This document shows, piece by piece, positions 56,497 to 64,000 of a DNA stretch of 64,000 nucleotides. The notes under the pieces were generated by a model that was given only the letters and a program-made list of their open reading frames with translations, was not told where the DNA came from and did no database searches. Each line of letters begins with the position of its first letter. Position 1 is the first letter of the stretch. The DNA is from an uncultured Alphaproteobacteria bacterium (lineage in GTDB: Bacteria; Pseudomonadota; Alphaproteobacteria; HIMB59; GCA-002718135). The translations under genes were made by a program, and so were the position numbers. Location of the stretch: contig CACFOQ010000005.1 in NCBI GenBank assembly GCA_902567855.1, positions 1 through 64,000 on the forward strand. Direction: 5' to 3'.

Positions 56497-57693
56497 ATGA
56501 CTGTTGAATTAATAGTTCCTACTTTAGGTGAATCTATCACTGAGGCTACTGTTTCTAAATGGTTAAAAAAGGTTGGCGAGCCTTTTGATATCGATGAGCC
56601 TTTGGTTGAAATAGAGACTGATAAAATTACAGTTGAAGTTCCAGCACCTCAGGCAGGATCTTTATCAGAAATTAAAGCCAAAGAAGGTTCTGATATTCAT
56701 ATTGGTGGTGTGTTAGGAATTATTGGAGATTCTAATGGTTCAAAAAAAATTCAAACTAATGAAACAAAAAATATCGAACCAAAAAAAGAAAAAATCGTTG
56801 AACAAAATATAAAGGATAATAAAAAAATAAATAAAAATAATAATAAATTATCTCCATCAGTAAAAAAAATGCTTGTAGAAAATAATCTTGATGCAAGTTC
56901 TATTAAAACACAACGAGATGATGGTCGAATTACAAAAGAGGATATTTTAAATCATTTAGAAGGAAAAAATTCATTAAAAAAACAAAAATCTACTGATAGA
57001 GAAGAAATAGTTCCTATGTCTAAAATCAGACAAACTATAGCAACACGATTAAAAGAATCACAAAATACTGCAGCTATCTTAACTACCTTTAATGAAGTTG
57101 ATATGTCAGCTATCATAGAAATACGCGAGAAAAAAAATGATGATTTTAAAGAGCGTTATGGGGTCAAATTAGGATTCATGTCCTTTTTTGTAAAAGCTGC
57201 AGTGATGAGTCTTCAAGAATTTCCTGCTGTTAATGCTGAAATACGCGAAAACAATATTGTTTACAAAAATCATTTTGATATTGGTATTGCTGTTGGTACT
57301 GAAAAAGGATTAGTTGTTCCAGTTTTAACTAATGCTGATGAAATGACTTTTGGAGATATTGAAAAGAAAATAGTTGAACTAAGTGACAAGGCTAAAGAGG
57401 GAAGTTTAACTATGGATGATTTAAGTGGAGGAACTTTTACTATATCAAATGGAGGAGTCTATGGTTCTATGTTAAGCACACCTATTATTAATAGACCACA
57501 ATCAGGTATTTTAGGTATGCATAATATTCAAAAAAGAGCTGTTGTTGTAGATGATGAAATTGTTGCTCGTCCCATGATGTATTTGGCATTTAGTTATGAT
57601 CATCGTATTATTGATGGCAAAGAAAGTGTTGGTTTTCTTGTAAAAATTAAATCTTTGCTAGAAAATCCCTCAAAGATTGTATTAGGTATTTAG
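56497..57693 (+). CDS. sucB: Dihydrolipoyl succinyltransferase (E2o)
   Basis: Core E2 of the 2-oxoglutarate dehydrogenase complex. It has 398 residues: a lipoyl domain with Lys43 in [15 protein letters not shown], a Lys/Asn-rich linker, a peripheral-subunit-binding domain ([28 protein letters not shown]) and the catalytic domain ending [16 protein letters not shown] with the catalytic His. Its stop is followed immediately by the lpd ATG. Confidence 0.97.
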   Translation: MTVELIVPTLGESITEATVSKWLKKVGEPFDIDEPLVEIETDKITVEVPAPQAGSLSEIKAKEGSDIHIGGVLGIIGDSNGSKKIQTNETKNIEPKKEKIVEQNIKDNKKINKNNNKLSPSVKKMLVENNLDASSIKTQRDDGRITKEDILNHLEGKNSLKKQKSTDREEIVPMSKIRQTIATRLKESQNTAAILTTFNEVDMSAIIEIREKKNDDFKERYGVKLGFMSFFVKAAVMSLQEFPAVNAEIRENNIVYKNHFDIGIAVGTEKGLVVPVLTNADEMTFGDIEKKIVELSDKAKEGSLTMDDLSGGTFTISNGGVYGSMLSTPIINRPQSGILGMHNIQKRAVVVDDEIVARPMMYLAFSYDHRIIDGKESVGFLVKIKSLLENPSKIVLGI

Positions 57694-59091
57694 ATGGTTG
57701 ATTTTGATGTAATTGTTGTTGGAGCTGGACCAGGAGGATATGTTGCAGCAATAAGAGCAGCACAACTTGGAATGAAAGTAGCATGTGTAGAAAAAGAATC
57801 AACGTTGGGTGGTACTTGTTTGAACATCGGATGTATTCCTTCAAAAGCTTTATTGAATTCATCAGAAAAATTTATGGATATCTCAAAACATGCTGAAGAG
57901 CATGGAATTAAGGCTACAAAAATAGAACTTGATTTAGCAAAACTAATGCAACGTAAAGATAAAATTGTAAAACAACTTACAGGAGGAATTGGTTTTCTAT
58001 TCAAAAAAAATAAAATTGAACATATTAGTGGCTCAGCATCTTTTATTGATAGTAAAACAATTCTTGTTAAATCTGCAAAAGAAGAAAAAAAACTTTCAGC
58101 TAAAAATTTTATTATAGCCACAGGATCTTCTTCTATTGAAATACCTAGTATGCCAATTGATGAAAAACAAATTGTTACATCAACTGGTGCTCTTTCTCTA
58201 CAATCAGTTCCAAAATCTATGTTGGTTGTTGGAGGAGGATATATTGGTTTAGAGATGGGATCTGTTTGGTCAAGACTTGGAACAAAAGTAACAGTAGTAG
58301 AAGCATTAGACCGTATTGTTCCAACTATGGACGGAGAGATCGCATCTAATTTTATGAAGGCCTTACAAAAACAAGGTATAGAATTTAAATTATCTCATAA
58401 AGTTAATAATGCAAAAATAAATAAAGATAATGTTGAAGTATCTATAGAATCATCTGAAAAAAAAGAACTTAAAGAAAAATATGAAATTGTTCTTATGTCA
58501 GTTGGAAGAAAACCAAACTCGGAAGGATTAAATTTAGAAAAAATCGGTGTTAACTTAGATGAAAAAAAAGCAATAAAAATTAATCAAGAATTTAAAACAA
58601 GTGTTGATGGCATTTATGCAATTGGAGATGTTGCACCTGGACCAATGCTAGCGCATAAAGCAGAAGAAGAAGGTGTTGCATGTATAGAATTAATTCATGG
58701 TCAAAAAACACATATGAACTATGATATTATTCCAGCTATAGTTTATACAAATCCTGAAGTTGCTTCCGTTGGCAAAACAGAAGAACAACTTAAAGAACTT
58801 AAAATTGAATACAAGATTGGAAAGTTTCCTTTTATGGCAAATGGCAGAGCCCTCACTACATCCACTACCGAAGGTTTTGTTAAAATTTTAGCTGATAAAA
58901 AAACAGACTCAATTTTAGGTGCGCATATTATAGGTCATGATGCAGGTCAGCTAATTGCTGAAATTGTCACTACAATGGAATTTGGCGGTAGCGCCGAAGA
59001 TATTGCTCGTATTTGTCATGCTCATCCAACAACAAGTGAAGCAGTTAAAGAGGCAGCAATGAATGTAGATGGTAGGGCTATTCATATTTAA
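57694..59091 (+). CDS. lpd: Dihydrolipoamide dehydrogenase (E3)
   Basis: Flavoprotein that reoxidises lipoamide with NAD. It has 465 residues. FAD loop VIVVGAGPGGYVAAIRAA, redox disulfide Cys42/Cys47 in GGTCLNIGCIPSKALL, NAD loop VVGGGYIGLEMGSVW, AIGDVAPGPMLAHKAEEEG and the active-site CHAHPTTSEAVKEAA. Last gene of the TCA block, presumably E3 for both 2-oxoglutarate and other 2-oxoacid complexes. Its end overlaps the convergent DUF484 gene by 14 bases. Confidence 0.97.
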   Translation: MVDFDVIVVGAGPGGYVAAIRAAQLGMKVACVEKESTLGGTCLNIGCIPSKALLNSSEKFMDISKHAEEHGIKATKIELDLAKLMQRKDKIVKQLTGGIGFLFKKNKIEHISGSASFIDSKTILVKSAKEEKKLSAKNFIIATGSSSIEIPSMPIDEKQIVTSTGALSLQSVPKSMLVVGGGYIGLEMGSVWSRLGTKVTVVEALDRIVPTMDGEIASNFMKALQKQGIEFKLSHKVNNAKINKDNVEVSIESSEKKELKEKYEIVLMSVGRKPNSEGLNLEKIGVNLDEKKAIKINQEFKTSVDGIYAIGDVAPGPMLAHKAEEEGVACIELIHGQKTHMNYDIIPAIVYTNPEVASVGKTEEQLKELKIEYKIGKFPFMANGRALTTSTTEGFVKILADKKTDSILGAHIIGHDAGQLIAEIVTTMEFGGSAEDIARICHAHPTTSEAVKEAAMNVDGRAIHI

Positions 59092-59752
59092 ATTGATGAA
59101 TTTTATTCTCAATAATTTTTATTAAATATTCGATAAGATCAACCTGTTGATCAGGATTAAATTTATTGATATCTTTTGATCCCATAGCAACAACAAACAT
59201 GTCTTCCTGAAAATTAATTTTTAATAAAATATAGGATTTTATTTGTGGTGATTTATTGGGAAAGAATAACAAGACGCCTTTAGAATTTTGATTTAAGTTT
59301 GTCATCGCTTTGTCACGAAAATAACTTTTTGCTACGCGCGTATCTATTTTTTGAACTTTGTTGATGCTAATATTATTATTTGTACTAAAACAATTAATAT
59401 ATTCACAACCAAGAAGTATTTTAAAATCTGATAAAATAACACTAAAGACTTTTGCTAGTGATTTGCTGTTAAGAATTTTAAGTGATGATTTGAGAATTCT
59501 TTTTTGAGATTGCATGTGACTTTTGCCAGCTAAAAGAATTTCAGTCATTTGATTTTGCAGATCTATATTTTCTTGAGAAATTTTTTTGTATCTATATGCA
59601 TCTAAATCAATAATCTTTTCAGAACCATTATCTTTTAAAGGAAAATTGAGCCCTTTAATTAGTTCTGGATACTTAATAAAAAAATTTTTATTTTTTTTTA
59701 AATATTCAATGACAATCTCTTCCGAGGAGTTTTTGTCATTTTCTTTTTTCAT
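59078..59752 (-). CDS. DUF484 family protein
   Basis: A 224-residue protein. The N-terminal EIVIEYLKKNKNFFIKYPELIKGLNFP matches the start of DUF484 (V..YL..NP.F...P.LL..L..P), and the C-terminal half looks like a GAF-type sensor fold (SDFKILLGCEYINCF, then AMGSKDINKFNPDQQVDLIEYL). Function unproven; it often sits beside recombinase or priA genes. It follows the transaldolase gene by two bases on the same strand. Confidence 0.8.
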   Translation of the reverse strand: MKKENDKNSSEEIVIEYLKKNKNFFIKYPELIKGLNFPLKDNGSEKIIDLDAYRYKKISQENIDLQNQMTEILLAGKSHMQSQKRILKSSLKILNSKSLAKVFSVILSDFKILLGCEYINCFSTNNNISINKVQKIDTRVAKSYFRDKAMTNLNQNSKGVLLFFPNKSPQIKSYILLKINFQEDMFVVAMGSKDINKFNPDQQVDLIEYLIKIIENKIHQFKYE

Positions 59753-59754
59753 AC

Positions 59755-60414
59755 TTACTTAGGAAGTATAGATTGCCCAGTTTTTGCCCAGTCATCAAGA
59801 AAAGCTTTTAGGCCTTTGTCGGTTAAAGAATGATCGTATAGTTCATAAATTACTTTTGGAGGTAGGGTAGCAACGTGAGCTCCAATAACTGCTGAATCAA
59901 TTACATGCTGCTTAGTACGTATAGAAGCAACTAGAACCTCTGTTTCAAAAGCATAGTTTTCATACATTATTACTATATCTTCTATAAGGTCCATCCCTTT
60001 TTCTCCGATGTCATCTAGCCTTCCAACAAAAGGTGAGATAAATGAAGCACCCGCTTTAGCAGCTAATAAAGCTTGAGCAGCAGAAAAACATAATGTGACA
60101 TTCACCATAATTCCTTTTTCGCGAAGAGACTTGCACGTTTTAAGACCATCAATAGTTAAAGGAACTTTAACAGCAACATTTTTTGCTAATGAAGCTAAAT
60201 ATTCACCTTCTTCAAGCATTTTTGTAAAATCAGTAGCTGTAACTTCAGCACTGACAGGGCCATTAACAATCGAACAGATATTTTTAATTGTTTCAGCCAT
60301 ATCTGCTCCTTGTTTAGCAATAAGTGAGGGATTTGTTGTAACTCCATCAACGAATCCAGTTGGAATCAATTTCTCTATATCCTCTATATTTGCTGTATCT
60401 ACAAAAAACTTCAT
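59755..60414 (-). CDS. tal: Transaldolase, small (TalC/FSA-like) type
   Basis: Class I aldolase of the pentose-phosphate pathway. It has 219 residues, the short TalC/fructose-6-phosphate-aldolase subfamily. [35 protein letters not shown] and the Schiff-base Lys83 in VKVPLTIDG are clear, followed by [30 protein letters not shown]. Transaldolase activity is more likely than FSA activity in alphaproteobacteria, but sequence alone does not separate them. It is divergent from priA. Confidence 0.92.
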   Translation of the reverse strand: MKFFVDTANIEDIEKLIPTGFVDGVTTNPSLIAKQGADMAETIKNICSIVNGPVSAEVTATDFTKMLEEGEYLASLAKNVAVKVPLTIDGLKTCKSLREKGIMVNVTLCFSAAQALLAAKAGASFISPFVGRLDDIGEKGMDLIEDIVIMYENYAFETEVLVASIRTKQHVIDSAVIGAHVATLPPKVIYELYDHSLTDKGLKAFLDDWAKTGQSILPK

Positions 60415-60477
60415 AGATTTATCTATAACATAAAAGTAATATTTAAAAAAATAAGAAATAAATTAATTAAAAAAAAT

Positions 60478-62445
60478 ATGTTTTGTAATATCATTGTCAC
60501 TAGGCCTTTTGATCAATATTTCACCTATAAACTAAAAAAAGGACAAATTGTCAAAGAAGGAACTATTGTTAGAGTTCCATTTGGGAGAACAAAGAATCAG
60601 TTAGGAATGGTCATAGAGACTATGCGAACATTGCCTGAGAAAAAAGAATATAAACTTAAAAATGTTGAATATGTTTTTGAAGAAATCTTACTAAGTAAGC
60701 AAATAATAAGATTAATTAATTGGATTAGTGATTACACGCTCGAGCCTAGAGGACTTGTACTTAAGCTATTTTTAATTAATAATAAAATTTTTGAAGAGAA
60801 TAAAATTGAACAAAAAAATAATTTATTTAAGCCTAATGTTGTTAAATTAAATAATGATCAAGCAATTGCCTCACAAAAAATAAAAGACTTATTGTTTAAA
60901 TTTTATTCACCAATTGTTTTGGAGGGAGTAACGGGCTCAGGTAAAACTGAAGTATATTTTGAAATTGTAGAAGAGGTATACAAAAAAAATAAACAAATAT
61001 TAATTATGGTACCTGAAATTTCTTTAACACCTCAATTGGAAAAAAGATTTTTAGAAAGATTTGGTTTTAATCCTGAAGTATGGCATTCAAAAATTTCAGA
61101 TAAAAAAAGAAAAAGTATTTGGTCCCGTTCTTATTTAGGAGAGCCGATAGTAGTTATAGGTGCTAGGTCTTCATTATTTCTTCCATTTAAAAAACTAGGT
61201 TTAATAATTGTTGATGAAGAACACGATATTTCCTACAAACAAGAAGATAACATTCGTTATCATGCAAGAGATATAGCCACTGTAAGAGCAAAAATTGAAA
61301 AATGTAATATTATTTTATCCTCTGCTACACCATCTTTGGAGACACAAAACAATATAAATAAAAAAAAATATAAACATGTTTTCTTAAAATCACAATTTTC
61401 AGGAATCGAATTACCTAAAATTGAATTAATTAATTTAAATGAAAATTTATTAAAAAAAGATAAATGGATTTCTCAGCCAATTATTGACGAATTAACTTCT
61501 TGTTTAAATAAAAAAGAACAAGCATTATTATTTTTAAATAGAAGGGGCTACTCTCCGCTAAGTTTGTGTTTTGAGTGCGGATATAGATACCAGTGTAACC
61601 AATGTACTTCATGGTTAGTAATGCATAGATCAAAAAAGCGTTTGTTATGTCACCACTGCGGTGTAATTTACCCTATAAAATCTGATTGTCCAAAATGTGA
61701 ATCTAAAGAATCAATAAAATTAATTGGACCAGGAATTGAACGTATTCAAGAAGAGCTTGGTATTTTGTTTCCACAATATAGGATTGGAGTAATGTCGAGT
61801 GATGTTGCAAACACACCAAATAAAATTAAAAATATAGTAGAAAATTTTGAAAATAATAAAATAGATATTCTAGTAGCTACCCAGATAATGGCTAAAGGAT
61901 ATCATTTTCCCAATTTGTCTTTTGTGGGAGTTTTGGATGCTGATGCTGGTTTAACTGGAGGGGATATGAGGGCCATAGAAAGAACTTATAACTTATTGCA
62001 ACAAGTAAGTGGCAGAGCTGGAAGGGCCAATAAAAGAGGCAAAGTTTTAATTCAAACTTATTTTCCTGATCAAGAAGTTATTCAATCTTTAATAAAAAGG
62101 GATCGTAAATTATTTGTACAACAAGCTCTCAAAGATAGGGAAACATTTAATATCCCTCCCTTTACATATATGACATCAATTATTATATCAGGGCATGCAA
62201 AAAGTCAGGCAGAAAGTTACGCTCAAAAATTAGTACAGCACAATTTTTCTTCAAAAAATATTAATATTTTAGGTCCTGTCGAAGCGCCTATTTTTTTACT
62301 CAGAGGTCAGCATAGATATAGAATATTAATAAAAGGAAGTTCAAGAAAACTTCTTAATGAATACACCAAATTTTTACTTAAAAAATACCCTCTACCGCCA
62401 TCACTAAAGCGAATAATTGATGTTGATCCATATACTTTTATGTAA
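60478..62445 (+). CDS. priA: Primosomal protein N' (replication restart helicase PriA)
   Basis: 3'-5' helicase that reloads the replisome at stalled forks. It has 655 residues, shorter than E. coli PriA (732). The N-terminal DNA-binding domain begins FCNIIVTRPFDQYFTYKL. Walker A is LEGVTGSGKTEVY, the DEAH-type motif is IVDEEHDISYKQ, and zinc-binding cysteines are in CFECGYRYQCNQC, CHHCG and CPKCES. Motifs MAKGYHFPNLSFVGVLDADAGL and QQVSGRAGRA complete the helicase core. Next to atp genes, as in other alphaproteobacteria. Confidence 0.95.
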   Translation: MFCNIIVTRPFDQYFTYKLKKGQIVKEGTIVRVPFGRTKNQLGMVIETMRTLPEKKEYKLKNVEYVFEEILLSKQIIRLINWISDYTLEPRGLVLKLFLINNKIFEENKIEQKNNLFKPNVVKLNNDQAIASQKIKDLLFKFYSPIVLEGVTGSGKTEVYFEIVEEVYKKNKQILIMVPEISLTPQLEKRFLERFGFNPEVWHSKISDKKRKSIWSRSYLGEPIVVIGARSSLFLPFKKLGLIIVDEEHDISYKQEDNIRYHARDIATVRAKIEKCNIILSSATPSLETQNNINKKKYKHVFLKSQFSGIELPKIELINLNENLLKKDKWISQPIIDELTSCLNKKEQALLFLNRRGYSPLSLCFECGYRYQCNQCTSWLVMHRSKKRLLCHHCGVIYPIKSDCPKCESKESIKLIGPGIERIQEELGILFPQYRIGVMSSDVANTPNKIKNIVENFENNKIDILVATQIMAKGYHFPNLSFVGVLDADAGLTGGDMRAIERTYNLLQQVSGRAGRANKRGKVLIQTYFPDQEVIQSLIKRDRKLFVQQALKDRETFNIPPFTYMTSIIISGHAKSQAESYAQKLVQHNFSSKNINILGPVEAPIFLLRGQHRYRILIKGSSRKLLNEYTKFLLKKYPLPPSLKRIIDVDPYTFM

Positions 62446-62493
62446 TTTACCCACAGATTCAAAAAATTGTGTCGAAATACTCACTTTAGTAGA

Positions 62494-62508
62494 TAAACTC
62501 ACAGTTTA
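62494..62508. promoter_or_regulatory. Small inverted repeat upstream of the atp operon
   Basis: TAAACT-CAC-AGTTTA, a perfect 6-bp inverted repeat with a three-base centre, in the 119-base priA-atpH spacer. It could be an operator or a small hairpin in the atp leader. A good GGAG ribosome binding site precedes the atpH ATG; no clear -35/-10 pair is visible. Confidence 0.3.
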
Positions 62509-62564
62509 CCTTGATTTTCTGATGTGTTAATACCCATTCTCAATTCCTAATTTGGAGAACATTA

Positions 62565-63122
62565 ATGGCATCACAATTATCTTCTGGCGACCTAATATCA
62601 GATCGTTATGCTTCAGCGCTATATGATTTAGCGTCAGAAAAAAAATTAGTAGATGTAGTTTTAGATGATCTTTTATTTATCCAATCAACGATAAAAAATA
62701 ATAAAGATTTAAAATTAGTTATAAAAAGCCCTCTAATAAAATCTAATGATAAATTAGAAATTTTACAAAACATATTAAAATCTAAAAACCCAAATGAATT
62801 ATCCTCAACCTTTTTAAAAGTTTTATCTAAAAATAAAAGATTTCAAAAAACAGTTGATATAATTGCTCAATTTAAAAATATTAATGCACATAAAAGAGGT
62901 GATGTTTTAGCAGATATAACTTCTGCAGAAAAACTATCCAATGAACAACAAGATAATATTAAAGAACAGTTAAGAACAATTTTAGGTGATAAGCTTTCAC
63001 TTAGTTATAAAGTTGATGAGCAAATAATAGGTGGTTTGATTATTAAGGTAGGTTCCAAAATGATTGACACATCTTTGTCTAATAAAATAAATAAACTCAA
63101 GATTGCAATGAAGGGGGCATAA
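62565..63122 (+). CDS. atpH: ATP synthase F1 delta subunit
   Basis: Stator subunit (OSCP equivalent) linking F1 alpha to the peripheral stalk. It has 185 residues. [20 protein letters not shown] is the typical start, and [25 protein letters not shown] plus [27 protein letters not shown] is the conserved C-terminus. It has GGAG upstream, and the stop overlaps the atpA start by one base. In alphaproteobacteria atpHAGDC forms a unit separate from atpIBEF, and this fits. Confidence 0.95.
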   Translation: MASQLSSGDLISDRYASALYDLASEKKLVDVVLDDLLFIQSTIKNNKDLKLVIKSPLIKSNDKLEILQNILKSKNPNELSSTFLKVLSKNKRFQKTVDIIAQFKNINAHKRGDVLADITSAEKLSNEQQDNIKEQLRTILGDKLSLSYKVDEQIIGGLIIKVGSKMIDTSLSNKINKLKIAMKGA

Positions 63123-64000
63123 TGGAAATTAAAGCTGCAGAAATTTCATCAGTAATAAAAGACCAAATATCAAATTTTGAAACCAAAGCAGATGTTGCTG
63201 AAGTTGGAACAGTTTTAAGTGTTGGAGATGGAATCGCTAGAGTCTATGGTTTAGATCAGGTTCAGGCGGGTGAAATGGTAGAGTTTCCTGGTGGAGTTAA
63301 AGGTATGGCTCTAAATTTAGAAATGGACAATGTAGGTGTTAGTATTTTTGGTGATGATACAGGTATTAAAGAAGGAGATACCGTTAAACGTACAGGAGAA
63401 ATTGTTGATGTACCAGTAGGTAAAGAATTATTGGGCAGAGTAGTTGATGGTTTAGGTAACCCGATTGATGGAAAGGGTCCAATTAATTCTAAAGACAGAA
63501 GAAGAATTGAATTAAAAGCTCCAGGAATTATACCAAGACAAAGTGTATCAGAACCAATGCAGACTGGGATAAAAGCTTTAGATGCACTTGTCCCTATAGG
63601 AAGAGGTCAAAGAGAGTTAATTATTGGAGACAGACAAACAGGCAAAACTGCCGTAGCTATTGATACTATTTTAAATCAAAAAACAGTCAATGAATCTAAC
63701 AATGAAAAAGAAAAGCTATATTGTATTTATGTAGCTATTGGTCAAAAGAGATCAACAGTTGCACAAATAGTTAAAACGCTAGAAGACAATGGAGCAATGG
63801 AATACACAATAGTTGTGAGTGCAACAGCTTCTGAACCGGCTCCACTTCAATTTTTATCAGCCTACACAGGCTGTACAATGGGAGAGTTTTTTAGAGATAA
63901 TGGTATGCATGCTTTAATTGTTTATGATGATTTGTCTAAACAAGCAGTAGCATATAGACAAATGTCTTTACTACTTAGAAGACCACCAGGACGTGAAGCT
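63122..64000 (+). CDS. atpA: ATP synthase F1 alpha subunit, N-terminal part (runs off the window)
   Basis: Non-catalytic nucleotide-binding subunit of F1. The first 293 residues are visible. The N-terminus [16 protein letters not shown] is followed by the beta-barrel [17 protein letters not shown], then [19 protein letters not shown] and Walker [23 protein letters not shown] and [20 protein letters not shown]. The gene is truncated only by the window edge. The ATG overlaps the atpH stop (TAATG). Confidence 0.96.
   Translation, partial: MEIKAAEISSVIKDQISNFETKADVAEVGTVLSVGDGIARVYGLDQVQAGEMVEFPGGVKGMALNLEMDNVGVSIFGDDTGIKEGDTVKRTGEIVDVPVGKELLGRVVDGLGNPIDGKGPINSKDRRRIELKAPGIIPRQSVSEPMQTGIKALDALVPIGRGQRELIIGDRQTGKTAVAIDTILNQKTVNESNNEKEKLYCIYVAIGQKRSTVAQIVKTLEDNGAMEYTIVVSATASEPAPLQFLSAYTGCTMGEFFRDNGMHALIVYDDLSKQAVAYRQMSLLLRRPPGREA

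Noticed and set aside
62447-62455. TTACCCACA as a further DnaA box before atpH
   Set aside because: One mismatch from consensus and isolated; chance is a sufficient explanation.
62456-62460. GATTC as a GcrA/CcrM (GANTC) site in the atp leader
   Set aside because: A single pentamer with one free base is expected by chance; no second site or spacing rule seen.

Overview
The window is 64 kb of very AT-rich (roughly 30% GC by eye), tightly packed bacterial chromosome. Gene content points to a streamlined, probably marine, alphaproteobacterium of the SAR11/HIMB59/AEGEAN-169 kind. The clues are GcrA, the Suv3-type helicase-fdxA-carD block, the dapF-mtaB-ftsY-yciB order, ffh-rpsP-rimM-trmD-rplS followed by leuCDB-asd, priA next to atpHA, near-absent intergenic space and several overlapping gene ends. 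I cannot fix the clade from sequence alone. I see no insertion sequence, prophage, CRISPR array or rRNA.

Layout. 1-2.1 kb: end of argG, then folD and a YggT protein on the opposite strand. 2.1-2.9 kb: an orphan amino-acid-type ABC binding protein with a strong terminator. 3.0-8.4 kb: a complete System I cytochrome c maturation operon ccmABCDEFGH on the minus strand, including a 32-residue CcmD and a ccmF broken by one extra base in a homopolymer. 8.5-8.7 kb: a tiny histone H1-like Lys/Ala protein. 9.0-16.4 kb: acnA, then Suv3-like helicase, TerB-like protein, fdxA, carD and a phosphoesterase-like protein lacking its metal ligands. 16.5-20.4 kb: PagL-like lipid A deacylase, dusA, panB and a TPR glycosyltransferase.

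20.5-27.8 kb is the accessory part: two phytanoyl-CoA-dioxygenase-like and two TauD-like enzymes, an aldehyde dehydrogenase, DUF2878, a YczE-type membrane protein, a RhaM-type mutarotase and a hypothetical membrane protein. It looks like an oxidative catabolic island with unknown substrate. It ends at gcrA.

28.4-41.8 kb is biosynthetic and housekeeping: pgk, yciB, ftsY, mtaB, dapF, then the plus-strand run ffh to asd and a 2OG-Fe(II) oxygenase. S16 and L19 carry long low-complexity tails, and ffh has a structured leader. A tRNA-Arg(UCG) follows. 42-46.8 kb: DUF924, family-5 uracil-DNA glycosylase, a frameshifted MFS transporter, an unrecorded 49-residue protein, zapE and a membrane-anchored alpha/beta hydrolase.

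46.8-47.17 kb is the only gap above 300 bases. It holds a GC-rich folded element that I read as 6S RNA, then two adjacent DnaA boxes and the sdh upstream region. 47.2-59.1 kb is one TCA-cycle block (sdhCDAB-mdh-sucCD-sucAB-lpd) which, with acnA, covers most of the oxidative cycle. 59-64 kb: DUF484, transaldolase, priA, atpH and the start of atpA.

Most of the window is ordinary housekeeping. The items most worth a second look are the dioxygenase island, the 6S RNA/DnaA-box gap, the GC-rich start of sucC, the ffh leader, the catalytically dead-looking phosphoesterase and the two homopolymer frameshifts.
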